A stretch of DNA of 64,000 nucleotides, taken from Gelatoporia subvermispora B. Its lineage: Eukaryota; Basidiomycota; Agaricomycetes; Polyporales; Gelatoporiaceae. Under the pieces are notes generated by a model. That model made no database searches. It saw only the letters and a program-made list of their open reading frames with translations, and was not told the DNA's origin. Of the stretch, positions 13,026-25,621 are shown piece after piece. How positions within the stretch are numbered: the first letter of the stretch is position 1; the number at the start of each line of letters is the position of its first letter. Both the position numbers and the translations under genes were made by a program. Where the stretch lies: the NCBI GenBank assembly GCA_000320605.2, contig KB445808.1:248001-312000 (forward strand). The letters are read 5' to 3'.

Positions 13026-15101
13026 ATGGAGGAGTTGATCTACGGAACTTGGTTTTCTGCTAAGGGCTCTGTCAACGTCTCAGATGTCCTCGCTGTCCTG
13101 CTCGTTATGACGACGTACATTTTTCTAAGATGGTACAGTCAAAGTGGTAGTGCGACTCGCGTGCGTAAGCCATCTCCGCTCTCATTCATGCAAGCTGCGC
13201 CTATGTTACATTTGAACATCGTACCATAGGTTGCAGGCTACTGATTGCATACTCACCTACTGTCCCATAGTTGAACACTTTTAGGAAACAGATGCCCCAC
13301 CAAGACGCACATATCGGCGATGCCGATAACACCGAGCAGTATGTGCAGACCAGCGGCGTAGGATCAACGAGTCAGCAAGACCAGGTTGTTCCCAATCCCG
13401 ACCCTCTTTTAGATTTCGACTTAGCCACGGCGAACATGCGTGATTATGTCTATGAGAATAGGACACTGCGGTATCCCTATTTCCAGGTGCGGCAGATCCC
13501 ACATAGATGTCCTTATCTCTTGTCAGACTAGCTGCAAGAGACTTGAACTGCGCATACCGGACGAATGCTGAGACACGTACTAGACCATGTCGCACCGGCC
13601 AATGCATATCAATGACTGGATTGAGATCGATAAGGAGTACCTGTCTTATCTTGAGCGAAAGAAAAGAGTGATCGAAGAGCATGGTGAGTAGGCTGATGGA
13701 ATTTGTACGCCCTTGCCACTATTGCATGCAAATCTCCGTGACTCTCAGCCCCACCATATCGGCGCACTTTGCATTCAAGCGTGAACTGACCGACTCTTGT
13801 TGCATTCATACAGCCCCAGACGTACTTCTTTCTCTCCCCGAGAATGACGACGCATGTGCTGAGCTACTTGAAACGCTTGTCGACTACCTCCCGCGACGAT
13901 ATCCAACGCTTTTTGACCGAGTTGGTCCGGACGTACAGGGCTCGTCTGTGGGAGGAATTCTAAACAAGGCAACTGGAGAGCAGTTTGATATTACAGACGT
14001 ACGAGGGACAGATGCCCTGCGAATTGTGTCGCGGTATGAATTCCATCGATCTTGACGTTTCGATCTCTGACAACCGTCTTATTGCTCTTCAAACAGACTG
14101 GTGAAGGATGACTTCCTAATGGCACGCGAGCGTGATGATGGGCAGATTTATCTCGTTGGGGGCCTTGTCGCTTTTCCAGGTGAGCAGGATTCTCGACGCC
14201 AGTAGCACCCACGTCTGGCTGATAATTTGTCGAGGCTTTTACCTGCTCTCAAAGAAGCTTGGTCAGCCGCTCTCCGCATTGCACGCGCCTGTGCCGCACT
14301 TCGCCGCCAAGATGGGAATGAGTGTCGAGCGCACGCTTCTACGCTTCAATCCTGCGAGCCCATTTGAGCGGTCTAGCTGGAGTATTGCGGATGACGATGA
14401 TCTGTTCTGGCGTGAGTCTAGCCTTACGAACCGTAGTCTGTAAGAATCACCGCGTTGGCGGGTATTCACCGTCCAATTCGCAGACAACATTATTTCTGCT
14501 CCCCTACGGCCTAACCAGCGTCCTGAAGATTTGTACCTACGAATTTGCCACCAGACATTCCGGAAGCTGCCTAGAAGTAAGGGGATTATGTTTGGCGTGT
14601 AAGTGCGAGCAGCCGCATTATAGTACAACGAGCTGAGGATTACTCTCGCCACGCGATCCGCTTTTTCTCCGGTCTTGTGTTCGGCTGCTCGCACACCATT
14701 GAATTCTCAGTCACCCAATTCTGAGAAAGATCAAAGATCTTGCCGACAGCCCTCTCATCCCAGCTCTCCTCGCAAAAATCCATACGGATTCCAATCAGGA
14801 AATGATGGACGTATGTTCCTGTTCGGCTCTATTGCACCCCATCCGCTGACAACACCGTTGACAATGTCAGTACAAGATGGCAAACAAGTACACAGGTGTC
14901 CTCGTGCCTTACTTGCAGCAGCTTACTGCGCAGCAGATCGAGCGGGGGATTGTTAGGTGCGCCCATTCTCAGTTCGATTCGCCAAACTTCTTCATGCTTG
15001 ATCCGCTTTCCCCATGTATATACCGAGCGTACGGGATACCTTGCTCACCGGAATTTCGGGAATTATCACAACAGACCCGAGGACCAGGAAAATGTCGCTG
15101 A
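13026..15101 (+). CDS. DUF3445 / heme-dependent oxidative N-demethylase-like protein with N-terminal membrane anchor
   Basis: Nine exons (13026-13160, 13271-13486, 13584-13683, 13814-14033, 14097-14179, 14235-14411, 14484-14598, 14711-14810, 14871-15101) give 458 residues, all in phase. Residues 12-33 are a hydrophobic segment (VSDVLAVLLVMTTYIFLRW), probably a signal anchor. The rest follows the DUF3445 pattern: HINDWIEIDKEYL, LLETLVDYLPRRYPTLFDR, a KATGEQFDI block, LVKDDFLMARE, LHAPVPHF, FERSSWSIADDDDLFW and PEDLYLRICHQTFRKLPRS. Bacterial members include a heme enzyme that removes N-methyl groups from dimethylamine. The fungal substrate is unknown to me. The last about 50 residues after QQIERGIV look unlike the family, so a further 3' intron or a different end is possible. 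Confidence 0.8.
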
Positions 15102-16847
15102 TTTCCGGCGCCTGGCTCAGCAGCGTCCGGAAGAGAAGGTGTGACAGGTGCATGGACCCTATCAGAACAGATGATATTCTATGATATGTGAGTAAACTTA
15201 TCATCGGAATCGAGAGTGGGTGATGCCATTCTCTTGTCATAGGTCAACTTTCAGGGGCGATTTGATGAATGGGCGCGCTGAAGTTGGAGTTCGTGCATGC
15301 ATTCATGGATATATTCCGTGGTAGATATTGCTTCAGTGACAGACCGCAGTGTCTATCAGTCCCGCCATGGATGGGATGGAACGTCCCAGCTATGGATAGC
15401 TTCAATGATCCGTGTACCTGTTGAACTTAAACATATTCGCACAATGAGACAGGTCTTAATCAAGCGACCTGATTCTGGCAGCCGCGATGATGGTGACCAC
15501 TGAAGCGTCCTCCATCGGGGCCATCCTTTTACTACTGACAGGTCACATTTTGCGCTGTATGAGTTTCATCTTTGGGGACTTAAGTGGTCCAGCCCCAGGT
15601 GCATGCCGACCGCGTGTTGCGCGACTGCGGCTGCGGACTCGAAGACGCTTAGCACGCCGGGTCCTGCAACATGTACGGCCTCATGTATTCGGCTTCTTCT
15701 GCAGCTTCAGCTGATTATGATCAGGCGCTTCGGGACCTCAGGCGTTCAACTGGTCGCATCAGACCTGCGTGTGGCGCTCGAGATTGCGGGGCCGTGCACC
15801 ATCTTTTGCTCCAGAGCACTCGCGGTTTCATCATGGCGGCGCATGCTGCCAGCACAACATAGCCTGGACATGGCTCTAGTTGTGCCTCGGTGGTCCCAGC
15901 GCCTCAAGAAGTCGCATGACCGCATGGCCCACTCTGGGTGGACACTAAATACTTTATACGGTGTACTACGGCATATCAGTCACGTGTGAAGGTAGCTGGA
16001 ACTGTCTGCTGAGTTACCTTTTGTGTAGCGTAGCCGGCTTATGCAACATCGTTTCATCGTTTCACCCCTTGCAACTGGCGTTCACACGGGGGTGCAGCGC
16101 AGGACGGCGCTGGCATCCACCCAGGCAGTGCCCAGTAATCAGGCAACTAACGGAACTGGCGTTTTTATTGTGCATATGCGGTGCCTGCGTTTGGCAGCGC
16201 CGCGCGTCTGTTTCGGCAGCTGATTCTAAGGTATATTTGTGACCTGGATCTAACTGCACCTTTTCAGAAGGTCCAGTGCTGTACTGGTTTTGAGTTTTCC
16301 CCAAGAGGTGAGCTATGATTGACCGGATAACCTAGGGTTCACATAGTCTATGCAGGATCTTGAAGTCAAACGAGTTAGTTCAAGAACCTCGTTGTCAAAC
16401 TTGAGCAGACTCGTGCATCACGCGCACCGCGTCAGTAGAATATCGAATTTGTTTTTGCGCCGATTTACCTGTTGGGGATATAAGCGCAAGCAAACTAGGA
16501 AAAGCCCCAGTCAGAGGGGATGAGCTTTTCGTTTCCTCGCATTTCGGGCGCCTTTCCGACTGGTAGTCACAACCGCAAAAGTGGGAAAGGCAAGAGTGAC
16601 ATTGTCCTGATGACGTTCCATGGAGACGCCCAATTCGCGGCCCCACGAGTCCGTCCAGTGCCAAGCGAGGTAAGCAAATGCTATCTGTGAGGCTCTGAAG
16701 CTTAGCGCTATGAACTGCGGCAAGCCATGGTGATACTCTGCCGTTAGTCAAGGTAGGAGTATAAGCCACTCCGCGGAAGAGCAGCACAAATACGAGATGT
16801 CACGATCTTAAGAACCCCCTCTTGCTCACTCCTGCTCTCCGTCATCG
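15102..16847. other. Intergenic, no gene recognised
   Basis: This 1.7 kb has only short frames without family features. A TATAAG near 16760, about 88 bp before the next start codon, is a possible TATA box for the first glycosyltransferase. CT-rich sequence at 16810-16845 just before that start is typical of fungal promoters. Confidence 0.35.
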
Positions 16848-18059
16848 ATGTTCAATCGCTATCGCGACTACGTACCATTATGGACCCACGATACCCCTGC
16901 CAAAAGACCCAGGAACCTCTGGTACTGGGCAATTGTAATATCCTCAGTTGCCTTGAACACCGTTCTTCTATGTAACCTCTTCCGCGCGTCCGGGCAGCAG
17001 GTTTGTCCACAAACGGAGCCTTGTCGGGACCAGTCCTGCCCAGAGCCGGTGTCTGACACACCGCTCGATAACTATCAACGATTGTGAGTCCGACGCTTGC
17101 TGCCACTTACAAGTGATTACTAAAATACCGAACCGGCCTTCAGAGATGTACAACCGTTGGTCGATGGCGACTCTGTTAATCATCTCTTGACATCAGAAAA
17201 CGCCGTCGTCACCACACTATACACGGACGCATACGCGCTCGCAGTTGTGACTCTCGGGCACAGTCTTAATCAAGTAAATTCAACTGCGCGACGGATTGTC
17301 CTCTACCTCCCCGAACAAGTATCGCCGCGCGCGCTCTGCATAGCGACTTCGTCCGGGTTTGACGCTCTGCCCGTTGCCCGCATCGATCCCCCTGAAGGTG
17401 TCAACGAACGATTCCTCGACCAGTACACCAAGCTTCGGCTGTGGACGCTTGACCAGCACGGCATCAAGTCCGTAGTATACCTAGACGCGGACACGCTTGT
17501 CCTGGGAAACTTCGACGAGCTGTTCAGCCTCCCGTATACCTTCGCAGCTGTTCCCGATATTTTCCTCGATCATCGCGGATTCATCCTGAGCTTCAATGCA
17601 GGTGTCCTATTCCTACGCCCGTCCACATCGGTCTTCGAAGATATGTTGACCAAGGTCGGGACGGCGGAATACCCTCGCCATATGGCCGAGCAGGCTTTCC
17701 TCAACCTGTACTACGCTGCCAATGCAGTCCGTCTCCCGTACGTCTACAATGCGAACCTCGCCATCAAGTCTAAAAAAGTGATCGTGTGGGAGGATATCTG
17801 GACCCAAACGCGCATTGTCCACTATACACTTGTCAAGCCATTCCTCGACGACGCGGACTGGAGTTTGGCGGTCGAGATTGAACGGATGGATGATGTCGTC
17901 AATAGCAAGATCGGCAATCAATGGGGCGGCCTATTTGACCCTGAGCTCGAAGCCTGGGCGAGAGCGTGGAGGGATACGCGGAGAACATACGAGGACGCTT
18001 GGGCCACATGTAAAGGACTCGCGCACAGCAATAGTACATATGTCATAGGCCCCATATAA
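16848..18059 (+). CDS. GT8-family glycosyltransferase, copy 1 (type II membrane protein)
   Basis: Two exons (16848-17083, 17144-18059) give 383 residues. Exon 1 encodes a short cytosolic head (MFNRYRDYVPLW), a membrane anchor (WAIVISSVALNTVLLCNLF) and a stem ending DNYQRL. Exon 2 is the catalytic domain: TLYTDAYALAVVTLGHSL, then D193-A-D195 in VVYLDADTLV, the metal and nucleotide-sugar site of GT8 enzymes, then FNAGVLFLRPS, EQAFLN and HYTLVKPF near the end. GT8 enzymes are retaining transferases of UDP-sugars and include glycogenin and galactinol synthase. The membrane anchor points to the Golgi lumen rather than glycogen priming. Donor and acceptor are unknown. The intron is phase 2 at the stem-catalytic junction, as in the other three copies. 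Confidence 0.88.
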
Positions 18060-20185
18060 TTGCACTATAGACACGCGCCGTATCGGGTCAGTATGCGGTA
18101 CATTTACTTGAGTTTACTTGAACATCCTTGATACGCAGAAAAAAGCCAGCACACATACATATTGTACTCATGTACCGGTTTCGTGAGTTGTAAAGGGCTG
18201 ATCGCTATTACTCCAGGTTTCGTTTGGACCAAAATACAGAGAACGTTTTGATAGCGGGCATCAAGACTGTCAAATTCTCTCAGAAAATATATACAAACAT
18301 TTTACATTACAAAGTTCGAGAACATGAAACCCGTTTAGGGCGAGGGGATTTGAGGCCGTCGAGGTGCTTCCTTTATGTTCGAGAAAGCTTGCTGACGGCA
18401 GCGACCTGTATGTAGCTTTCGAGTAGCTTATGTGATCCTTTCACACGAGCTGGTTTAGTCATGTCACTTCGCCCTCAGACGCCATCCCACAAATTTTGAT
18501 CAACGCTAAGGCATTCCGAGAGCCTTGTATAGCCTTGTCTTCCATCATTTTTTCTCGCGATAAATATGCAGAATGGGACGTCACATGGGTCTTCTCAAAT
18601 AATCCAACTAGCTTTCGACACTTTGATCATATCATCCTCAACGATGCCTACACAATCGTCGATGTACCGTCCACCGCGGACGGGTCGCCTGGCCCGTCAC
18701 AGAACGGGCGGCCAGCCCTGTGAAATTTGGCCAGGAACAGTGGCCGACTTTGTCTCGCGCGACTTGATGCTCTGCAGATCGATCGAAATCAAAAAAGAAA
18801 ATGCCGCTCGAGATGCGTCGGTAATTGTGAGAAGGCAGACGATGAAACGACCGGGATGGCCAGAGCCTCGCTGCCTGAGTGGAAATCCTCTCGGGTCTCT
18901 CCGATTCTACACATTCCGGCAACCGCAGCACGTGCATTTACTTGGCAAAAGGTCGTTGGTCGGCTCGATTTTGGACCGGCAGATCACTGACTCGCTCATA
19001 GTCCATGCGCTGTCCATATTGTTGACCGTAAGTGTCGATCCTGATGGCAGATGATTACTGCATAGACTTGCTTCCCTATGCATAACAGGGACATGGAAAC
19101 CCCTTGCGCAGTCGTCCGCACGACGAAGAGACGGGTTTGCGAAACGTGATGCAGTCTTTACCGAAGTTGTAGCCTCTACTTTAAGCGCTTGATTTCCGCA
19201 GATCGGTGGGTCCTGTGCCTCTATGCCTTGTTCAAATGACATGATGGTATGGAATAACCGCTTCATATTGCCGCTCGGAGTAGATCGGCGACTGCGAGCA
19301 GCTCCCGGGATATGCGTATTGTGTAACACGATCCATGCACCGGTGTGCAGCGGCGCGGCTCGACCTGGCTTGATGCACGTCGATGGTGAGTGCATATGCC
19401 CGTGTTCTGCATGTGTTCAATTGCTGCGTGAGACGGGATTCCACAGAGGTGTTGACTACGTCACGCTGACCACCTGATGCGCGTTGAGAGCGACGTCTTT
19501 ACTACGCAGGATAATGGACGCACAGATCGAAGGGCGTGGTCTCATGGATATTGCTTACATGTGTAGCTTGTACCGAAGGGGCATTGTCCGTTCGCACACT
19601 CACCTCAGCGGTGCCGCCGATCATAACTGATCAGGGCCGCAAGATGTACAAGGATGTACAGCAACGTTGTTGGAAACTACAATTTTCCTGCCTAAAAGCA
19701 GTGCACATCCTTCGACCACGCGACACGGTCAAGCGAAATGGCGTCTAGATCGGCTTGATCTCGCTGATCGAAAGCGGAGGCGGACCCGATTCCAGCTCGT
19801 TCTCTGTTTGCAGCGCCCCAGTGCTCGTGTAGTCAGACTACATCTTGGACAATAGACCAGGCGATACAGATGACGGACCTACTTGCAAGGCCCTGCCGTG
19901 AACGAATACTCACGTGCTAGAATAATGCGCGCAGTGATGAACAACGAGCGCTGGGGACAGATAATATACTGGCGCTCAGGATGCAAGAACGATTGTTGTT
20001 ATTTGGCGTTTACACCCCAGAAACCAGTCCGCGACACACTGCGGATGATTTTCCGAGCCGATGCGATCGGTGAGTCGTAAGCGGCAACAGGGTGGAGCAC
20101 ATGCGCTTCGCGGCGGGGCAGAAACATATAGAGGATGTGGTAGCCGCAGACGCTCCCGTCAGTCACGGTCTCCGTCCCTACTCCC
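18060..20185. other. Intergenic, no gene recognised
   Basis: This 2.1 kb separates copies 1 and 2 of the GT8 array. I found short frames only, with no clear remnant of another copy and no transposase motif. The last 100 bp before 20186 are C/T-rich and resemble the same position before copy 1. Confidence 0.35.
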
Positions 20186-21320
20186 ATGTTCGGTCGCTAT
20201 AAGGAATACGTGCCTCTGTGGGCTCCCGATGCGCCCCCTATGAAGCGGAGACACTATTGGCAATATGTCCTCATCGTAGCCTCCGCGACGTTGAACACCT
20301 TCCTATTATACAATCTCTTCTTCAGCTCACAACGGTCGGAACCGCTAGAGAATTACCAGAACCTGTGAGTGCGCTTATGAGGTAAAGCCTGTAGGTGAAG
20401 AAGATCCTGACCAACGTGCCAGAAATATACAACCTCTCGTGGACGCAGGCTCCGTGAACCACGCCCTCACACGAGAACATGCAGTTGTCACCTCCATGTA
20501 CACCGACGCGTACGCGACCGCCGTCGCAACGCTGGGCCATAGTCTCAATCAGGTGAATACCACCGCGCGACGAATCGTGCTATACCTTCCGGAGAGTGTC
20601 TCCGCTCGCGCTCTATGCATCGCCACCTCCACCGGCTTCGACCCTCTCCCGGTCGCACGCATCGACCCACCACACGGCGGCAAGGGTATTCATAAGCGTT
20701 TCATTGATCAATATTCGAAACTCAGTCTCTGGATGCTCGACCAGCACGGAGTCAAATCCGCTGTTTACCTCGATGCCGACACGCTTGTCCTGCAGAACTT
20801 CGATGAGCTGTTCAGCCTTCCATACACGTTCGCTGCTGTCCCCGACATCTTCCTCGACTCCCGAGGTTTTACGCTCGGGTTCAACGCCGGGGTGCTCCTC
20901 CTACGACCATCGACGGAGGTCTTCATCGATATGCGCTCGAAGCTTTCCACAGCTGACTTCCCGCCACACAATGCCGAGCAGGCCTTCCTCAATCAGTACT
21001 TCGCTGCGGACGCTGTGCGTCTGCCATACGTCTACAACGCAAACCTCGCTATCAAGCAGCGGAATCCGAGCGTGTGGGAGGCCATCTGGCCCAAAACACG
21101 TATTGTGCATTACACGCTCATCAAGCCCTTCATCGAGGACGCACATCCCGACCGTGAGGTAGATTTCCACCACGTGCGAAAGATCATCGACAGCAAAATG
21201 GGCAAGCAGCGAGGCTTGTTCGATCAGGAGATGGAGGCTTGGGGAGAGGCATGGCGGGATACCCGCCGGATTTACGGCGATCTTTTCGCGACATGCGCGA
21301 GGGGCGGCGCCGGGCGATAG
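20186..21320 (+). CDS. GT8-family glycosyltransferase, copy 2
   Basis: Two exons (20186-20364, 20423-21320) give 358 residues. The head (MFGRYKEYVPLW) is nearly the same as in copy 1, followed by an anchor (YVLIVASATLNTFLLYNLFF) and a shorter stem ending ENYQNL. The catalytic domain has D177-A-D in AVYLDADTLV, DIFLDSRGFTLGFNAGVLLLRPS, EQAFLNQYFAADAVRLPYVYNANLAIK and HYTLIKPF. Copies 1 and 2 are closer to each other than to copies 3 and 4, judged by the shared head, DIFLD and LWTLDQHG/LWMLDQHG motifs. Intron position and phase match the other copies, and the intron is 58 bp. A recent tandem duplication with copy 1 is the simplest reading. Confidence 0.88.
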
Positions 21321-21618
21321 ACCTCTCACAGACAAGTCGATTTTTGCCCCTGGATCATTCGGCACACTCGTTTATTCCACACTTGTACTTCTATACCCTT
21401 GCACATTGTGAATATTCTGTCATCTACGCAGCATGGGGTCATGTGCTTTGTAACTTATTTGTCCGCTTCGCAATATGACTACGAGAATTTCATCTCATAG
21501 TGACCGCCATTAATCGCTGACTATATTACCAAAATACAACTACTGATACACGGATAGATACAATGCAGCGACAGCACAGCACATCAAAGTTCGACAAACG
21601 ACAAACGATAAGAACTCC

Positions 21619-23415
21619 TTAGTACACAGTGGTATCCTGCAGGCGCCATTGTGCCAGGGGTCCCCACCACCACAACGACCGTGGCCGCTGCGGCTGCGGT
21701 GCTGCGGTGCCACCGGGCTGCGCATCCCCCTGCTGCGGTCCATCTGATCTCCTCCTTCGTATTCGCATCACACCCTCCTCGACGTCCTCCGCAGTTGACC
21801 CATCACTATCCTTCGACGAGAACGAGTGCATTTCGACGCTCTCCGACACCCTCCCTCCCCGCGTGCCCAGTCCTAGTCCGAACCCACGAAGCCCCCACCC
21901 CCGCCCGACCGGCGGCTGACCATCAGGCCCATACACTTGGTTGATCCGCTCGACATGTTCGACGGCTTGTGCACGTGCAGCGGTGAGATGTGCGTGCCGC
22001 AGGTATAAGAACCATCCCTGGAGCACATGCCACGCGCGATGGTCGAAGAGCCGTGCCAGCCCCGCCCTTGTGCTTAGCGAGACAGTCGTGCTGGCTGTCG
22101 TCCCTGGCGCCGTATTCGTGCTCGCGCTGGACGATACGGTCGTCGGGCTTGGCGCGCGCTCCGTCGCCGGCTCGGACGCACTGCGCGCTGAGGGCACAGG
22201 CGCCGCGTGCGTGCTGTCCTCACCGTCGCTGTGGTGTACCGTGTTCCTGCGTCGCACGCCGAACGCCTCGGATACGCCGCGCAGGATCGTCTGCGCGCGC
22301 TCGCGGCGGACTTGGCGGCGCGCCAGTTGGATCGAGCGTTTCTTTCGGCGCTTCTCCTCGCGGCGGAGGAGGTCGTCAACCTCGCCGACGCCCATGCCCG
22401 CGCCGACCCACCACCACCAGCCGAGGAAGCTCTGCCAGAGGATGATCGCCCAGATGAGCCCAGGCATCCACTCGTACTGCTCCTTCGTGGGTATGTACAG
22501 GAACGTCGTCACGGTCGACATGATCGCGAGCGTGATCGCGCCCGCGCCGAAGTTCGCCGTGCCCCCGTCTGTGCGCCACGCCCGCTTTCGGTTCACGAGA
22601 AAGCCCCATCCCATGAGCGAAGCTGTGAATAGCAGCGAGAGCGTCGCGTTGCAAACGTTCTGGATGGCGAATGCGACGTCAGTGGTCTTGACGTCACTCC
22701 GAATGCGCACGATGTGCATCGATGCGGACATGACGGCGAGTGGGCCAAGCAAGGCATAGATGAGCCGGCGCTCGAGAGTGGAGGGATACAGGAGCGTCAG
22801 GAACTGAATATGTGTGAGCTGTAGTATTTTGAGGAGATAAGTATGTTGCAACGGGTCCCAAGAGAGGCGAACGCACTTGGATCAGCATTCCCACAGTCGC
22901 GTTCATCAACAGCCAGGCCGCAAGGCCAGCCGTCGTCCAATTCCCATTGATGAATTGATTCGGCTCAGGTGTTAAGGGCGGTATATTTACCGCAATGTAA
23001 TCTAACATATAGGGCCATTCTCTGCTCTGTGCAGAAACCGTCGACATTATGACATGTATCGTTGCAACACATGACACTACTAGCGTTGTGACGGCGGAAA
23101 CCTGAAGGGTGAAATTGACTGGGGCAAGTGGCCAGTGGTATTGTGCAGTGAAGAGGAGATGTATGAGCAGTACAGCGGCCAGAGTAAAGACGATCCCAGT
23201 GAACAGAATCTGGACTGGGACGGAGCGGGCGAAGGGCGGCCGGTACTGCAGGATTGGGTCGAAGGGGTAGCTGAGCGCAATCATAAGCTAGTGAGCCCTC
23301 TAGAGCATCTATAAGCGTACCCATATGTATCATTCACCGTCGTCGAGTTGTTTTGTGCCGCAACACAGCCGACAAACCAAGAAAGTACTAGCGATGGGGC
23401 ATAACGGCGGTCCAT
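21619..23415 (-). CDS. Orphan seven-transmembrane protein with signal peptide and long cytosolic tail
   Basis: Three exons (23415-23321, 23270-22877, 22803-21619) give 557 residues, all in phase. Residues 1-21 look like a cleavable signal peptide (ending VAAQ), followed by N-glycosylation sites (NNST, NDT). Seven hydrophobic segments follow: VQILFTGIVFTLAAVLLIHLL, LQVSAVTTLVVSCVATI, AGLAAWLLMNATVGMLI with FLTLLY, LIYALLGPLAVMSA, CNATLSLLFTASLMGWGF, AGAITLAIMSTVTTFLYI and LIWAIILWQSFLGWWWW. After these comes a tail of about 290 residues that begins very basic (RREEKRRKKRSIQLARRQVRRER) and turns Ser/Thr-rich. The layout resembles a G-protein-coupled receptor, but I cannot assign it to a known class. 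It lies inside the GT8 array on the opposite strand to copies 1 and 2. Confidence 0.75.
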
Positions 23416-24231
23416 CTTGGGCGGAAACGCAGGTCGTCGACGGTGCAGGCACCTCGCCCGTCCAGAGTGTAACAAGATTCAAGCTAGCAAGTACTCGAGT
23501 GTGCTGATGGTAAACTCTTTCAGGACTGTCGAGGCCGATGGTGAGAGCGATGGGGAAAGATTGCGTCCATTTACTGGCGTTAGAAGGCTCCGGGACTCGA
23601 ACATCCGACAAATGCAACCGAGAGGAAGCTGATGTAATCAAGATCTATACTCAACATAACAAACTCTAAAACTCCCTATATAGCGCTTAACTGACTCACT
23701 ACAAATGCATCAATGCCTCGATACAAAAACGGTTATATGCGACTGTAGACGAAATAAGCGCTATTCGCTGAGCTCATTCGGGTCACCAGCTGATAAGCTT
23801 AGAACACGGACTCATCAGACATGCTTCGCGGGAGACAAAGCTAGAGCTCGAGAGAAGACTGTGAATCGCTTCTGGGGGCCTCGGAGAAGTATCTGCACAC
23901 TTCGAGGACATCAATTGCGACATACTTATGTATGCATTATACTAATATACTAGCAGCCTTGAAACAGTAATTAATGTACAATGTCCCAAGCCATCTACTG
24001 AGGATTGTTCGTGTGCGCAAATGCACTCATATGAAAGCTGCACTTCTTGCAGTGAGAATACCCAATGAGCGCGTAGTGACGTCAGGGCGACTGCTGCTAC
24101 TTTTGCGTCTTCGGTGCGCAGCATCCGGTGATGTCAATGGGGGAAAAGTCTGAAATCTTTGAGCATTGATCAGCTATCCGAGTCTGCAAAGCATGGAGGT
24201 CAGTGAGACAAGCATACCTACAGGTTCCACA
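23416..24231. other. Intergenic between 7TM gene and GT8 copy 3
   Basis: About 800 bp upstream of the 7TM start and downstream of the third GT8 copy. Nothing recognisable apart from an AT-rich stretch around 23630-23700, which suits a promoter. Confidence 0.35.
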
Positions 24232-25621
24232 TCAACGCATCTGGCACTCCGCGATGGTCGTGCCATACAGCTCATACGTTTCCTTCCACGCCTGCCCCCA
24301 CTCCTCCACCTCTTCCCTGAACTGTCCTCCCCATGCATTGGCCTTCTTCGCGATGTTCTTCTCCAGCTTCTCAATCGGTACCTCCGCATAGTCGCCCTGC
24401 AGGAATGGCTTTACCATCGTGTAGTGCACGATCCGCGCCTCCTTCTTGAGGTCCGCCCACATCTCAGGCTTCCTGCGTTTGATCGCAAGGTTCGCGTTGT
24501 ACGCGTACGGCAGGCGCACCGTCTGCGGGCCGTAGAAGTGATTCAGGAACGATTGCTCCGCATCCTCGGGACGATACCGTGCGGTCCCGATCTGCGCAAC
24601 CATGCGATCGAACACCGCGCTCGACGGGCGAAGGAATAGCACCCCCGCATTGAACCCGAGGATGAACCCGGGGTCGTCGATGTACACGTCCGGCACCGCG
24701 CCAAACGCGAACGGCAGCGTGAACAGCTCGTCGAAGCTCCGCTGCACGAGCGTGTCTGCGTCAAGGTACACCGCGCTCTTCACGCCAAGCTCGTCGAGCG
24801 CCCACAGGTTCAGCTTTGAGTACTGGTCGAGAAAGTGGCGGTGCACGCCCTTGTGCGGCGGCGGGATCCGCTGCACCTGGTATGGCACGAACCCGGAGGA
24901 CGTCGCGATGCACAGCGCCCGCGCGGAGATCTTGTCTGGGAGGTAGAGCAGCAGCCGGCCTGCGGTGCTGTTCGCCTTGTTGAGTGTGTGCCCAAGCGTG
25001 GCAACTGCAGTCGCGAATGCGTCGGTGTAAAGGCTTGTGACAATAACATTCTCTTTGGGATCGAGATGCGGCGTGTGTGTGAGGAAAGACGCATCAACGA
25101 TTGGCTGTTCGTTCCTAGACGTCGATTAGGATGTAAGCACTGGTGATACACAACTAGAGCTACGATCGAACGCAATCACTGGTGAATACCCAGAAATGGC
25201 AATAAGGTTGGGGTTGGTAGAAAGCGCACTGCTATCGCAGACGCTCTGTCGCCTTCCAGAACAACACCCACGCCTAAGCTTAGACCGAACCAAGACGCCT
25301 CCGGGGGCCAGCTCATTCCGCAGGCACCAGCCACACCTCACGGATACAGGGGCTCTGGCTGACACAAAGAACTCACAGATGCTGATAATTATCCAAGGCC
25401 GATGGCGGGGCCTGCGGCATGCCCCTGAACGACCGGCACAGAAACACCACATTCAGCAATGCTGACACGGCAAGTATCACGGTAATCCAGGAACAGCGTC
25501 CGAGGCCGGCAGCGCGGTGCTTCGCCGTTCCCATGTCGGGCCGCAGCGGCGAGTAGTTGTTGTACCGCATCCTCAGGCGGTCGAAGAGCGAAGGAGAGAC
25601 GACGCCGTCGTCGATGTCCAT
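24232..25621 (-). CDS. GT8-family glycosyltransferase, copy 3
   Basis: Two exons (25621-25377, 25114-24232) give 375 residues. The N-terminus (MDIDDGVVSPSLFDRLRMRYNNYSPLRPD) is longer than in copies 1 and 2. It is followed by an anchor (ITVILAVSALLNVVFLC) and a stem ending DNYQHL. The catalytic part has VTSLYTDAFATAVATLGHTL, D200-A-D in AVYLDADTLV, DVYIDDPGFILGFNAGVLFLRPSS, EQSFLNHFYGPQTVRLPYAYNANLAIKRRKPE and HYTMVKPF. It is closest to copy 4, sharing GHTLNKxNSxAGRLLLYLP and IKRRKPE. The intron sits at the same place and phase but is 262 bp, over four times longer than in copies 1 and 2. The frame also runs upstream of 25621; I chose the ATG that gives a normal type II head. Confidence 0.88.

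Noticed and set aside
21941..22759. 272-residue plus-strand frame opposite the 7TM gene
   Set aside because: It mirrors the GC-rich coding exon on the other strand and has no recognisable domain.
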